Translations under genes and position numbers: made by a program
Assembly: GCF_016862075.1 (NCBI RefSeq)
Contig: NZ_BOMG01000039.1
Span: 62,001 to 126,000 of the forward strand
DNA: 64,000 nt
Direction of reading: 5' to 3'
Source of the DNA: Actinoplanes couchii
Lineage (GTDB): Bacteria; Actinomycetota; Actinomycetes; Mycobacteriales; Micromonosporaceae
Shown here: positions 52,176 to 60,768 of the stretch, one piece after another
How positions within the stretch are numbered: the first letter of the stretch is position 1
How the letters are laid out: each line of letters starts with the position of its first letter
Notes under the pieces: generated by a model
The model's database searches: none
The model's input: only the letters and a program-made list of their open reading frames with translations
Told to the model about the DNA's origin: nothing

Positions 52176-52950
52176 GGTAACGCTCCAACCCGTAGGACTC
52201 GTGCTCCTCGATGAGCAGGCGCGTGTACTCGTGGTCCGGCCGGTAGAGGATCTTCTCGACCGGCCCCTGCTCGACCACCTCACCGGCGCGCATGACCAGC
52301 ACCTCGTCGCAGACCTGGGCGACGACGGCCAGATCGTGGGACACCACGACGAGAGCGAGACCGGTGGATTCCCGCAGCTCGGCGAGGAGGTCGAGGATCT
52401 CGGCCTGGACGGTGACGTCGAGCGCGGTGGTGGCCTCGTCGGCGATCAGGATCTTGGGCTCGGCGGCGATGGCGGTCGCGATCAGGGCCCGCTGGAGCAT
52501 GCCGCCGGAGAGTTCGTGTGGATACTGACCATGGACGGCGGAGGAGAGGCGAACCGCGTCGAGGAGTTGCAGCGTCCGCGCTTTCAAGGCCCGGCGCCGG
52601 AGTCCGAGCTTGACCTGGGCAACCTCGGCGATCTGCGACCCGATCGTCAACGACGGGTTGAGATAGGACGCCGGGTCCTGGAAGACAGCGCTGATCGTCG
52701 AGCCGCGCAGGGCGGTCCACTGTTTCGACGACAACGAGGCGACATCATGGCCGTCGAGGGAGATGCTCCCGCCGGAGACCGTGAACCCTTCGGGCAGGAT
52801 CCCGAGGGCGGCCCGGCAGGTGAGCGTCTTACCGCTGCCGGACTCCCCGACGATGCCGACGACGCCGCCGGGTTCGAGGTCGAAAGTGACACCGTGGACG
52901 ATCTCGCGATCGAGCGAGACGCGGACGTCACGCAGACTGAGAATGGACAT
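52162..52950 (-). CDS. Peptide/nickel-type ABC importer ATPase (DppD-like)
   Basis: A 262-residue ATPase. Walker A is GESGSGKT, the signature is LSGGMLQRALIATAI, Walker B is ILIADEATTALDVTVQ, and HEYTRLLIEEH is the shortened C-terminal extension of the oligopeptide family. It overlaps the 3' end of the DppC-like permease gene by 23 bases. The LSGGM variant is typical of DppD/OppD partners. Confidence 0.9.
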   Translation of the reverse strand: MSILSLRDVRVSLDREIVHGVTFDLEPGGVVGIVGESGSGKTLTCRAALGILPEGFTVSGGSISLDGHDVASLSSKQWTALRGSTISAVFQDPASYLNPSLTIGSQIAEVAQVKLGLRRRALKARTLQLLDAVRLSSAVHGQYPHELSGGMLQRALIATAIAAEPKILIADEATTALDVTVQAEILDLLAELRESTGLALVVVSHDLAVVAQVCDEVLVMRAGEVVEQGPVEKILYRPDHEYTRLLIEEHESYGLERYLVTP

Positions 52951-53779
52951 TTCGCCCCCGACGCAGGAGAAAGGTTGGCCCGGAGACGTCCCGGATGACG
53001 TCGGCGAGCAGGTTGCAGGCCCACACGGTGGCCATGATCAGCGCGGTGGGAACCAGCGGCGCCCACGGCCGGAAGCTGAGATAGCCCAGGTCAGCGGCGA
53101 GAACCCCACCCCAGGTGGGAGCGGGTGGCTGCACCCCGATCCCGAGGAACGTCAGGCTGGAGACCACCACGAACCCGACGCCGGCGGTGTTGGCGAGGGC
53201 CACCGCGACGGGCGGCAGCACCTTGACCCAGACGTGTTTCCGGACCACCCACCCGATCGACGCGCCGGAGATCAGCGCCGCCTCGACGTACGGGGAGCGG
53301 GCCACCGACAGGGTCGCCGCGCGGGAGACCCGGAAGAACAGCGGCGAGATCATGATGCCGACGGTGAACATGGCCTGCGGGATGCCGTTGCCGAGCAGGG
53401 CGGTGACGGCGACCGCGAAGACCAGGAACGGCAGCGCGATCAGGGTGTCGGCGAGCCGCAGCGTGACCCATTCGAAGGCCGGGCCGAGGTAGACCGAGAG
53501 GATGCCCGGGATCACGCCGGCGATCAGGGCGACCAGCGACACCTGCACCGAGCCGAGGACGCTGACCCGGGAGCCGTCGAGCAGCCGGCTGAACACGTCG
53601 CGGCCCAGGTAGTCGGTGCCGAGCCAGTGTGCGCCGGACGGCCCGGCGAGGATCTCGGCGCCGCCGGCGAGCGGGTCGTACGGGGCCAGGAACGGTCCCA
53701 GGATCGCCAGCAGGGCGATGGCGGCGAGGATTCCGGCGGCGATCCGCCCGGAGGGCAGTGCGAGAGCGCGGCGGACCAT
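52928..53779 (-). CDS. Peptide/nickel-type ABC importer permease (DppC-like)
   Basis: A 283-residue permease with about six helices. The N-terminal PYDPLAGG and HWLGTDYLGRDVFSRLLDGSRVSV are characteristic of DppC/OppC. The EAA-like loop is in YVEAALISGASIGWVVRKHVWVKVLPPV. The ATG at 53779 begins one base after the DppB-like stop. It forms the membrane channel with the preceding gene's product. Confidence 0.92.
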   Translation of the reverse strand: MVRRALALPSGRIAAGILAAIALLAILGPFLAPYDPLAGGAEILAGPSGAHWLGTDYLGRDVFSRLLDGSRVSVLGSVQVSLVALIAGVIPGILSVYLGPAFEWVTLRLADTLIALPFLVFAVAVTALLGNGIPQAMFTVGIMISPLFFRVSRAATLSVARSPYVEAALISGASIGWVVRKHVWVKVLPPVAVALANTAGVGFVVVSSLTFLGIGVQPPAPTWGGVLAADLGYLSFRPWAPLVPTALIMATVWACNLLADVIRDVSGPTFLLRRGRNVHSQSA

Positions 53780-53780
53780 G

Positions 53781-54728
53781 TCAGACCCCCCGTGCCGAGG
53801 CCGGGGTGACCCGGACCAGGATGACGTTGACCAGCAGGTTGAAGACGACGACGAGCACCACCGAGACGACCAGGACGCCCTGGACGGCCGGGACGTCACC
53901 GCGCTGGGCGGAGTCGGCGGCGAACTGGCCGAACCCCGGCATCCCGAAGATCGACTCGGTGACGACGGCCCCGCCGAGCAGGTTGGGGAACTTCATGCCG
54001 AGTACGGTCAGCGCCGGGCCCATGCCGTTGCGCAGCACGTGCCGGAAGAAGATCCGGCGTGGGCTGAGACCGCGGACGACCGCGCCTGTCACGTAGTTCT
54101 CCCGGTACGCCGCGACCAGCCCCGATCGCAGCTGGCGGGCCACGTCGGAGACGGTGTCGAAGCTGAGCGCGATGGCCGGCAGGGTGATGTGTGCCAGCCA
54201 CACCGCCCAGCCCCGCTCCGCCGGGACGTACCCGGCGGACGGGAACCAGCCGAGCGTCACCGCGAAGACCACCACCAGGGCGATGCCCACCACGAACGAC
54301 GGCATCACCGAGATGAACGTCATGAACCCGGTGATCGCCCGGTCCACCCAGGTGGTCCGGCGTGCCGCGGCGAGCACACCGAACCCGAACCCGAAGACGA
54401 CCCCGATGACCAGGGCGAGCCCGGCCACCGAGAGGCTGACGATCGCTCCGGAGAGCAGGAGCTGGGCGATGTCCGCGCCGTTGAACCAGCTGACGCCGAG
54501 ATCACCTCGGGTCACCGAACCGAACCAGTCGAAGTACTGGGTGAGGAACGGCCGGTCCAGGCCCCACTCGTGTTCGATCTGCGCGACCATCTCGGGGGTG
54601 GCCGATTCGCCCAGTTGCAGGTGTGCCGGCGAGAGCCCGCTCAGGGCCCGCAACGCGAACGTCACGAACGTGGCGACCAGGAAGACCGGCACGAAGATGA
54701 GAACCGTCCTGAGCAGGCCCTTGATCAC
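53781..54728 (-). CDS. Peptide/nickel-type ABC importer permease (DppB-like)
   Basis: A 315-residue permease with about six helices. The periplasmic segment IEHEWGLDRPFLTQYFDWFGSVTRGDLGVSW and the cytoplasmic loop YRENYVTGAVVRGLSPRRIFFRHVLRNG are DppB/OppB hallmarks (long matches, quoted here only in outline by position about 50-82 and 213-240). The GTG start overlaps the substrate-binding protein stop as GTGA. Confidence 0.92.
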   Translation of the reverse strand: MIKGLLRTVLIFVPVFLVATFVTFALRALSGLSPAHLQLGESATPEMVAQIEHEWGLDRPFLTQYFDWFGSVTRGDLGVSWFNGADIAQLLLSGAIVSLSVAGLALVIGVVFGFGFGVLAAARRTTWVDRAITGFMTFISVMPSFVVGIALVVVFAVTLGWFPSAGYVPAERGWAVWLAHITLPAIALSFDTVSDVARQLRSGLVAAYRENYVTGAVVRGLSPRRIFFRHVLRNGMGPALTVLGMKFPNLLGGAVVTESIFGMPGFGQFAADSAQRGDVPAVQGVLVVSVVLVVVFNLLVNVILVRVTPASARGV

Positions 54729-56224
54729 GACGCTACCGTCAGCCCGGTCCAGTGCAGCTGACCCGGGATCGGCGCGAAGTCCGACACCTTCGGGCTCTTC
54801 ACGAACAGGTTGGGCAGCGAGTAGGTGAAGACGATGGCTCTGCTGTCCAGGCCCGCGCGGGTCGCCGCCCGCAGGTTCTTCTGATAGTCCGGCGAGTCCA
54901 GCGGGGTCTCGCGGGCGACCTTCACGGCAGCTTCAAAACCTTCCGGCTCGTACGGGGTACTCAGGTTCAGTGGCCCGTCCGGCCCGAAATGCGCGGTGAG
55001 CGTCTGCACCGGCGACTCGCGCCCGGTGGTGCCGTAGATCGACAGAGCCAGGTCCTTGGCGAAGAACGGGGTGGCCCAGTTCGGGTCGACCTTGATGTTC
55101 ACGGTGATGCCGATCGCGGCGAGCTGCGACTGGATGATCTCGGCGGCGGTCTGCTGGTTCGGGATGACCAGGTCGACCTTGAGCTGCTCCGGTGTGAGCC
55201 CGGATTCGGCGATCAGCGACTTGGCCCTGGTCACGTCGTACGGCCAGCGGTTCGCGGTCTCCTTGTCGTACGCCAGATAGGTGTCCGGGAACGGCTGGTC
55301 GGTCGGCGCGGCGAGACCGAAGGTGGCCTTGTCGACGAACTCCTGCCGGTTGGTGGCGTACCGGACCGCGTCGACGACCTTGGGGTTGTCGAACGGCGCC
55401 TTGTTCACGTTGATGCTGATGTTGGAGGCGTTGTAACCGGGCTGGATCACCACGTCCAGCTTCGCCGCCTCGGCCGCCTTGACCTGGTTCGGGGCGAGGC
55501 CGGCCAGGTCGTAGACGCCGGTCTGCACACCGGAGACGATGGTCGCGGTGTCCGGCGCGGACAGCAGCTCCACCTTCTCGATCTTGATGTTGGCGGCGTC
55601 CCAGTAGTCCGGGTTCTTCGTCAGGTGGACGTGCGAGCCGGGCACGTTCTCGGTGACCACGAACGGTCCGGCGCCGACCGGGTTCTTGTCCAGCGCGGCC
55701 GGGTCCTGTGCCGCCTTCGGGCTGGGGATCTGCGCGACACGCTCGCCGAGCAGCAGCGGGATCTGGTAATCGGTCTGGGTCAGGTCGACCACCACGTCGA
55801 GATCGTTCGCGGTCACCGACTTGATCGAGGTGAGGTCGCCGAAGAGCGCCGAGTCCTTCTGGGTCTTCGCGCGCTCCAGATACGCCTTGATCGCCGCGGC
55901 GTTCACCGGCTCGCCGTCGCTGAACTTCAATCCTTTACGCAGGTGGAAGGTAACCTGGTCACCCTTGTCGTTGTAGTCCCAGCTCTCGGCCAGGCTCGGG
56001 ACGGCCTCGCCCTTCTCGTTGATCTCGGTCAGCGAGGCGTAGGTCAACGACAGGATGCGGAACTGCGCGCCACTGCCGGACACCACCGGATCCCAGTGGG
56101 CGGGCAGCGTGACCGCCCAGCGCAGCGTCGGCACCTCGTCGGACGCGCCTGCGGCTCCCCCGGCGCACCCGGTCAAGAGCGACAAGCCAACGGCGAGAGC
56201 GGCCCATTTCGTACGTCTCATCAT
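54725..56224 (-). CDS. Peptide/nickel-type ABC importer substrate-binding lipoprotein (DppA-like)
   Basis: A 499-residue SBP_bac_5 protein. The signal peptide ends in LTGC at about 17-20. LRKGLKFSDGEPVNAAAIKAYLER and NPVGAGPFVV are conserved ligand-domain segments. The ATG at 56224 overlaps the upstream monooxygenase stop as ATGA. It should capture the compound that the three monooxygenases then attack. In related loci the ligands are organosulfur compounds or modified amino acids; the sequence alone does not tell. Confidence 0.92.
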   Translation of the reverse strand: MMRRTKWAALAVGLSLLTGCAGGAAGASDEVPTLRWAVTLPAHWDPVVSGSGAQFRILSLTYASLTEINEKGEAVPSLAESWDYNDKGDQVTFHLRKGLKFSDGEPVNAAAIKAYLERAKTQKDSALFGDLTSIKSVTANDLDVVVDLTQTDYQIPLLLGERVAQIPSPKAAQDPAALDKNPVGAGPFVVTENVPGSHVHLTKNPDYWDAANIKIEKVELLSAPDTATIVSGVQTGVYDLAGLAPNQVKAAEAAKLDVVIQPGYNASNISINVNKAPFDNPKVVDAVRYATNRQEFVDKATFGLAAPTDQPFPDTYLAYDKETANRWPYDVTRAKSLIAESGLTPEQLKVDLVIPNQQTAAEIIQSQLAAIGITVNIKVDPNWATPFFAKDLALSIYGTTGRESPVQTLTAHFGPDGPLNLSTPYEPEGFEAAVKVARETPLDSPDYQKNLRAATRAGLDSRAIVFTYSLPNLFVKSPKVSDFAPIPGQLHWTGLTVAS

Positions 56225-57552
56225 GCTGCCTTTTCTGCGGTGTGAATGTTCTGCGGAATCGGCAGACCGAAGTTGCCGCGCAGAGTGGTCGCGTCGTACT
56301 CGCTGCGGGCGATGCCCCGCTCGCGCAGGATCGGCAGGACCTCGTCGACGAACCGGGCGAACTCGCTCGGCACCGTGACGGTCAGGTTGATGCCGTCGAA
56401 GGCGCCGGCCTCGAACCACTTCTGGATCTCGTTCGCGACGGTCAGCGGCGAGCCGGTGAACGGCGAGCGCCGCGACTCGATGCCGTGCTGGACGACCTGG
56501 CGCAACGTGAAGCCGTTGTCCTTCGCCAGCTTCTTGATCCGCTCGGCCTGGGTGCGGAAACTGCGGTCGCCCAGGTCACCGAGATCCGGAAAGGGTGCGT
56601 CCAGGTCGTACCGGGTGAAGTCGTGCCAGCCGAACGGGCGGCCCAGCTCCTTGAGCGCGCGGTCGAAGCTCTTGCCGCCGATGATGGCGGCCTCCTTCTC
56701 CCGGGCCTGCTCGTCGGTGTCGCCCAGGATCGGGCTGATTCCCGGCACGATCAGGATGTGCTCGGGGTTGCGGCCCTTGGCCTCGGCGCGGGCCCGGATG
56801 TCCCGGGCGAACGCCACCCCCTCCTCGATCGACGCGGCGTGTGTGAAGATCGCCTCGGCGACGCTCGCGCCCAGGTCCCGGCCCTCGTCCGAGTCACCGG
56901 CCTGGAAGATCACCGGCTGGCCCTGCGGGGAGCGCTGCAGGTTGAGCGGGCCGGCCACCTGGAAGTGCTCGCCGATGTGGTGCAGCGCGTGCTGTTTGCT
57001 CCTGTCGAAGAAGACGCCGTTCGCCTTGTCGCGGGGGAACGCGTCGTCCTCGTAGGAATCCCACAATCCCTGCACCACTCGTACGTGTTCCAGCGCCCGG
57101 CCGTACCGGGTGGCGTAGTCGTAGTGCTCCTTGCGCCCGTAGTTCCCGGCCGTGCCGCCGTCGCCGGTGGCCACCACGTTCCACCCGGCGCGGCCGCCGC
57201 TGATGATGTCCAGCGAGGCGAGCCGGCGGGCGATGTTGAACGGGTCGTTGTAGGAGGTGGTCAGCGTGCCGACCAGGCCGATGTGGCTGGTGTGCACGGC
57301 CACCGCGGAGAGCAGGGTGAGCGGTTCGAGCCGGTTCAGGTAGTGGTGGGGTGAGTCCGGGGTGATGAACTGGCTGTCCACGATGAAGACGTGGTCGAAC
57401 CTGGCGGCCTCGGCCTGCTGTGCCCGGGCGATGTACCAGCGGATGTCGACGCTCGCGTCGCCGGGGATCTCCGGGTCGAGCCAGGTGTGGTGCTGGCCGG
57501 GCCCGCCCACACCGAGCAGAACCGCACCCAACTTAAGGGTCTTTTTCGACAT
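56221..57552 (-). CDS. NtaA/DszA-family flavin-dependent monooxygenase
   Basis: A 443-residue monooxygenase, first gene of the ABC/LLM operon. GVGGPGQHHTWLDPEIPGDASVD, FIVDSQFITPDSPHHYLNR and SGGRAGWNVVATGDG align with the paralogue at 50032-51351, and both share RSPQGQPVIFQAG. It probably opens a C-S or C-N bond with FMNH2 and oxygen. It is divergent from a LysR gene, with 159 bases between them. Flavin could come from the reductase encoded at 58655-59167. Confidence 0.9.
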   Translation of the reverse strand: MSKKTLKLGAVLLGVGGPGQHHTWLDPEIPGDASVDIRWYIARAQQAEAARFDHVFIVDSQFITPDSPHHYLNRLEPLTLLSAVAVHTSHIGLVGTLTTSYNDPFNIARRLASLDIISGGRAGWNVVATGDGGTAGNYGRKEHYDYATRYGRALEHVRVVQGLWDSYEDDAFPRDKANGVFFDRSKQHALHHIGEHFQVAGPLNLQRSPQGQPVIFQAGDSDEGRDLGASVAEAIFTHAASIEEGVAFARDIRARAEAKGRNPEHILIVPGISPILGDTDEQAREKEAAIIGGKSFDRALKELGRPFGWHDFTRYDLDAPFPDLGDLGDRSFRTQAERIKKLAKDNGFTLRQVVQHGIESRRSPFTGSPLTVANEIQKWFEAGAFDGINLTVTVPSEFARFVDEVLPILRERGIARSEYDATTLRGNFGLPIPQNIHTAEKAA

Positions 57553-57692
57553 TTATGAGTCCAACTCATTCGATTCGGGAGTTTCGGGATTGTGTCGCCT
57601 CGGGCGGCGGCTCCGGACCCAGTATCGGTAGCGGTCCGGTCACTCGTCCAAGGAGAGATCGTGATGACAAGCCATTACGACCGCTAATCAAT

Positions 57693-57710
57693 TCCTAGTA
57701 GACTGATAGG
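57693..57710. promoter_or_regulatory. Probable LysR operator, copy A
   Basis: TCCTAGTAGACTGATAGG, with the dyad CCTA-N9-TAGG, ends one base before the start codon of the LysR gene. An almost identical 18-mer (three... two differing inner positions plus one) lies upstream of the cupin gene at 59328-59345. Its place between the divergent LysR and monooxygenase genes fits control of both. Confidence 0.65.
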
Positions 57711-57711
57711 C

Positions 57712-58644
57712 ATGAGTCGGTATCTGGACATCGCCCCGCTGCGCAGCCTCGTCGCCGTCGCGGACTGCGGCGGATTCCAGCGGGCAGCCACGTCGCTGCA
57801 CCTCAGTCAGGGCGCGGTCAGCCAGCACGTGCGCCGGCTGGAGACCGCCCTCGGCCGCACCCTGGTGGAACGCGACGGGCGCGGATCCCGGTTCACCGGC
57901 GACGGCGAGACCCTGCTGAGCCACGCCCGCCGGATCCTCGCCGTGCACGACGAGACCCTGCACGCGTTCGGCCTGTTCGGTCTCGACAGCGAGCGCAACC
58001 TGGTGATCGGCTCGACCGAACACGCCGCGGCCCAGCTGCTGCCCGACCTGACGGCAGCGCTCACCGCCACCTTCCCGGACCGGCGCATCCGGTTCCGGAT
58101 CGATCGGGGCGCCCAGCTCCGCACCGCCCTGCAGGACGGCAAGATCGACCTGGCGCTGCTGCTCGGCCCGGCCGCGCTCGGCCCGGCCGCGCTCGGCCCG
58201 GCCTCGCTCGGGTCGGCCGGCGGGACCGATGCCCGCACCGTCGGCGAGCTGCACCTGACGTGGTACTCAGCTCCGGAGTGGACATCGCCGGCGCCCGGCG
58301 AGCCGATCCCCCTGGTGGTCTTCGACGCGCCGTGCGCGATCCGCAGCCGGGCCATCGAGACGCTGGCGTCGCACGACGTGCCGACCGAGGTCGGCGCGGA
58401 GGCGGCACACCTGGCCGGCGTGCAGGCCGCGGTCCGGGCCGGGCTGGGTGTCGGCCTGATGGCCACTCTCGGTCAGCGGCCGGAGGGCCTGACCGCCCGG
58501 GACGACCTGCCGAAACCGTCGCCCCTGGAACTGTCGGTGTGGCCCCGGCGCGGCCTGGCCACCGATCTGGTCGACGGCGCCGCCGCGGCCCTGACCGGGA
58601 TCCTGGCCGGCGCTGTCCACCCGGAGCCCGGAACCCGCGGGTGA
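57712..58644 (+). CDS. LysR-family transcriptional regulator
   Basis: A 310-residue LysR protein. The winged helix is complete (LRSLVAVADCGGFQRAATSLHLSQGAVSQHVRRLETALG, residues about 10-48). The effector domain follows and contains three copies of the pentapeptide LGPAA at about 151-165, encoded by a 15-bp tandem repeat. It is divergent from the monooxygenase/ABC operon and most likely controls it and the nearby flavin reductase and cupin genes, since the same dyad occurs at both promoters. The start ATG lacks a ribosome site. Confidence 0.9.
   Translation: MSRYLDIAPLRSLVAVADCGGFQRAATSLHLSQGAVSQHVRRLETALGRTLVERDGRGSRFTGDGETLLSHARRILAVHDETLHAFGLFGLDSERNLVIGSTEHAAAQLLPDLTAALTATFPDRRIRFRIDRGAQLRTALQDGKIDLALLLGPAALGPAALGPASLGSAGGTDARTVGELHLTWYSAPEWTSPAPGEPIPLVVFDAPCAIRSRAIETLASHDVPTEVGAEAAHLAGVQAAVRAGLGVGLMATLGQRPEGLTARDDLPKPSPLELSVWPRRGLATDLVDGAAAALTGILAGAVHPEPGTRG
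58162..58206. repeat. Three 15-bp tandem repeats in the LysR gene
   Basis: CTCGGCCCGGCCGCG occurs at 58162-58176 and 58177-58191, and with one change at 58192-58206. It encodes LGPAA-LGPAA-LGPAS in the effector domain and keeps the frame. Confidence 0.9.
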
Positions 58645-58654
58645 GAGGCCGGCT

Positions 58655-59167
58655 CTATTCGCCATGACGGAGGGCCACGTAACGCCCGGAGTGGTAGACC
58701 AGCGGCGCCTCGGCCTCACCGAGGCCGTGCTCACCGGCGACCGGGGTGGCCAACACGATGGTGTGATCACCGGCACGGACCCGCTCGACGACCCGGCAGA
58801 CCAGGCGGGCCAGCACCCCGTCGAGCAGCGGCACCCCGTCCGGGCCCGGCCGCCACGCGCCGTGCTCGGCGAGCCGGTCGATGCCCCGGGTGGAGAAGGT
58901 CCGGGCCACGTGCTCCTGCTCCTGGCCGAGCACGTGCACGGCCACGGTGTCGGCGGCCTCCACCGCGGGCCATGCCGAAGCGGTCTCGGCCAGGCAGAAC
59001 GAGACCAGCGGCGGGTCCAGGGAGACCGACGTGAACGAGGTCGCGGTGAAACCGGTGGCCGGCTCCCCCGGGGCGGTGATCACGACGACGGCGGCGGCGT
59101 GCCGGCGCAGCAGCTGACGGAAGAGGTCGGCGTCCACGGTGTCGGTGGGGACGGTCTGCAAGGTCAC
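58655..59167 (-). CDS. Flavin reductase family protein (NADH:FMN oxidoreductase type)
   Basis: A 170-residue flavin reductase-like domain. RRHAAAVVVITA, GFTATSFTSVSLDPPLVSFCL and the late GDHTIVLATPVAGE are family motifs (FMN-binding and GDH). The GTG at 59167 has AGGAGG 6 bases upstream, so the longer frame to 59215 is not used. It is the obvious source of FMNH2 for the three LLM monooxygenases encoded nearby. The gene is convergent with the LysR gene. Confidence 0.92.
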   Translation of the reverse strand: MTLQTVPTDTVDADLFRQLLRRHAAAVVVITAPGEPATGFTATSFTSVSLDPPLVSFCLAETASAWPAVEAADTVAVHVLGQEQEHVARTFSTRGIDRLAEHGAWRPGPDGVPLLDGVLARLVCRVVERVRAGDHTIVLATPVAGEHGLGEAEAPLVYHSGRYVALRHGE

Positions 59168-59327
59168 GACGGGCCTCCTGGTGTCGCTGAACGGCTTACC
59201 GGTGAGTGGCCGCACTGCCCCTCAGCGAGCCGGCCGGCCGGAGGTGATGCCCGAGTTCACTTCCCCGGCCGTCTCGCACCACCGACGTTGCTCCCTCACG
59301 GACGCCCTCGTCAACCGCCTTCCCATA

Positions 59328-59381
59328 TCCTAGTAAACCGATAGGATCTCATTGACATGGCCGGTGTTGACGGTTCAAGAT
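59328..59381 (+). promoter_or_regulatory. Operator copy B and leaderless promoter of the cupin gene
   Basis: TCCTAGTAAACCGATAGG at 59328-59345 repeats the 18-bp dyad found before the LysR gene. TTGACA at 59352-59357 and CAAGAT at 59376-59381 are 18 bases apart and could be the -35 and -10. The ATG at 59388 has no ribosome site and lies 6 bases after the -10, so the transcript may be leaderless. The operator lies just upstream of the -35. Confidence 0.6.
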
Positions 59382-59387
59382 GCGGGC

Positions 59388-59843
59388 ATGAGCGACGCTT
59401 TCCATCAACGTCTACACCATGTCGCGTCGGATGCCCTCAGCGCGGACACCGCACAGACCTCCGGGATGCGCCGGGTCGAGGCGATCAGCGGCTCCACGGT
59501 GGGCAGCCGGAACCTCTGGATGGGACAGACCCACGTCGCCGCGAGCACCAACTCCGGCAACCACCACCACGGCGCGTCGGAGACCGCGATCTACGTGGTC
59601 AGCGGCACCCCGTCGTTCGTCTTCCTCGACGAGGAGCACGGCGAGATCCGGGTCGACACCAAGCCCGGCGACTACATCTACGTGCCGCCGTGGGTGCCGC
59701 ACCGCGAGGAGAACCCGGACCCGGAGAACGAGGCGGTCGTGGTGATCTCCCGCACCACCCAGGACGCGATCGTCGTCAACGTCCCGGACCTGAAGTGGGT
59801 CGGCCCGGTCGCGGTCGGCACGAAGGACCCCGAGGAGAGCTGA
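59388..59843 (+). CDS. Cupin-domain protein
   Basis: A 151-residue single cupin. The first metal motif is GNHHHGASETAIYVVSG, and the second is PGDYIYVPPWVPHREENP. The histidines needed to bind a metal are present (three in the first motif, one in the second). It could be a small dioxygenase, an isomerase or a sensor. A shared dyad in its promoter links it to the LysR-controlled monooxygenase operon. Confidence 0.85.
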   Translation: MSDAFHQRLHHVASDALSADTAQTSGMRRVEAISGSTVGSRNLWMGQTHVAASTNSGNHHHGASETAIYVVSGTPSFVFLDEEHGEIRVDTKPGDYIYVPPWVPHREENPDPENEAVVVISRTTQDAIVVNVPDLKWVGPVAVGTKDPEES

Positions 59844-59846
59844 CCG

Positions 59847-60647
59847 CTACTTGGCCGGCTTGGTCAGCACGGTGGTGACGATCTGGCCGCCGCCGTCGCG
59901 GCGTACCTGGCAGGTCAGCAGCATCTTGGCCGGTTTTGCCTTCTTCTTCGCCACCTTGACCGTGTAGCGGCCGGTGCCCGGGACGTCGAAACCGCCGTCG
60001 ACGGCCTTCGCCGCGCCGATCTCCACGCCGGTCAGGACGTTCGACTTGATCCGGCGGTCCGCGACCAGGGCGGCCTCCAGCCCCCGGTTGACCTCGTTCA
60101 CCAGGGCGGACTCGCAGCGGTCGTGGGCCTCGGCGGCGGTCAGGTCCGGGACGACGGTCATCCCGGAGGCGAACATGAACAGGCGCACGCCGAGCACCGA
60201 GAGCCCGGCGAGCACCAGACCGATGACCGCCGTCCAGAGCGCGAACCGGAACAGCCGGGTGTTCTTCGGCTTCGGCTCCGGCGCGTGGTCGGCGGCGTTC
60301 GGGGCGCCACCGAACAGGTTCGGGGCGATCGACGGCAACCCGTAGTTGCCGGGCGCGGCCGCGGGGTGCGACAGCGGCGGCGCGATGAAGCCCGACGGGG
60401 CCTGCGGCGCGTACCCCGGCGCCGGGGACTGCCCGAAGTCCGGCCCGGCGAAGCTCGGCGGGGCCTCCGCCCGGCCGAGGGTGCGCGGCACGAACGGCGC
60501 CCGTTCCGGCACCCCGGCCTGGGCATGGGAGCGGGGCACGACCGCCGGGTTGCCGGGGTCGCCGGCCGTCGACAGGGAGCGTGGCGTGAACGCCGGTTGT
60601 TGCGCCGAGGCCTGCGTGGCACCACCCGGCAGGTAGGGAACAGTCAC
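59847..60647 (-). CDS. Proline-rich single-pass membrane protein of unknown function
   Basis: A 266-residue protein that I do not recognise. The first 125 residues are Pro/Ala/Gly-rich and lack secondary structure. One transmembrane helix spans about 136-160 (FALWTAVIGLVLAGLSVLGV). The C-terminal 100 residues contain two cysteines (in DRCESAL and LTCQVRR), compatible with an extracytoplasmic disulfide, as in DUF4333-like actinobacterial proteins. GTG start. It is convergent with the cupin gene by only 3 bases. Confidence 0.7.
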   Translation of the reverse strand: MTVPYLPGGATQASAQQPAFTPRSLSTAGDPGNPAVVPRSHAQAGVPERAPFVPRTLGRAEAPPSFAGPDFGQSPAPGYAPQAPSGFIAPPLSHPAAAPGNYGLPSIAPNLFGGAPNAADHAPEPKPKNTRLFRFALWTAVIGLVLAGLSVLGVRLFMFASGMTVVPDLTAAEAHDRCESALVNEVNRGLEAALVADRRIKSNVLTGVEIGAAKAVDGGFDVPGTGRYTVKVAKKKAKPAKMLLTCQVRRDGGGQIVTTVLTKPAK

Positions 60648-60768
60648 GTCGGCTCCTCGGTCAGGCGGACCCGGCGAGTCCGTCGGGGCTTAGTTCGGCC
60701 ACCGAGCCCGCCTGCTGAGGAGCACTTTCTGCCCGGCCGGGTGCAATACCGTACCGGCAAATGTTGAT

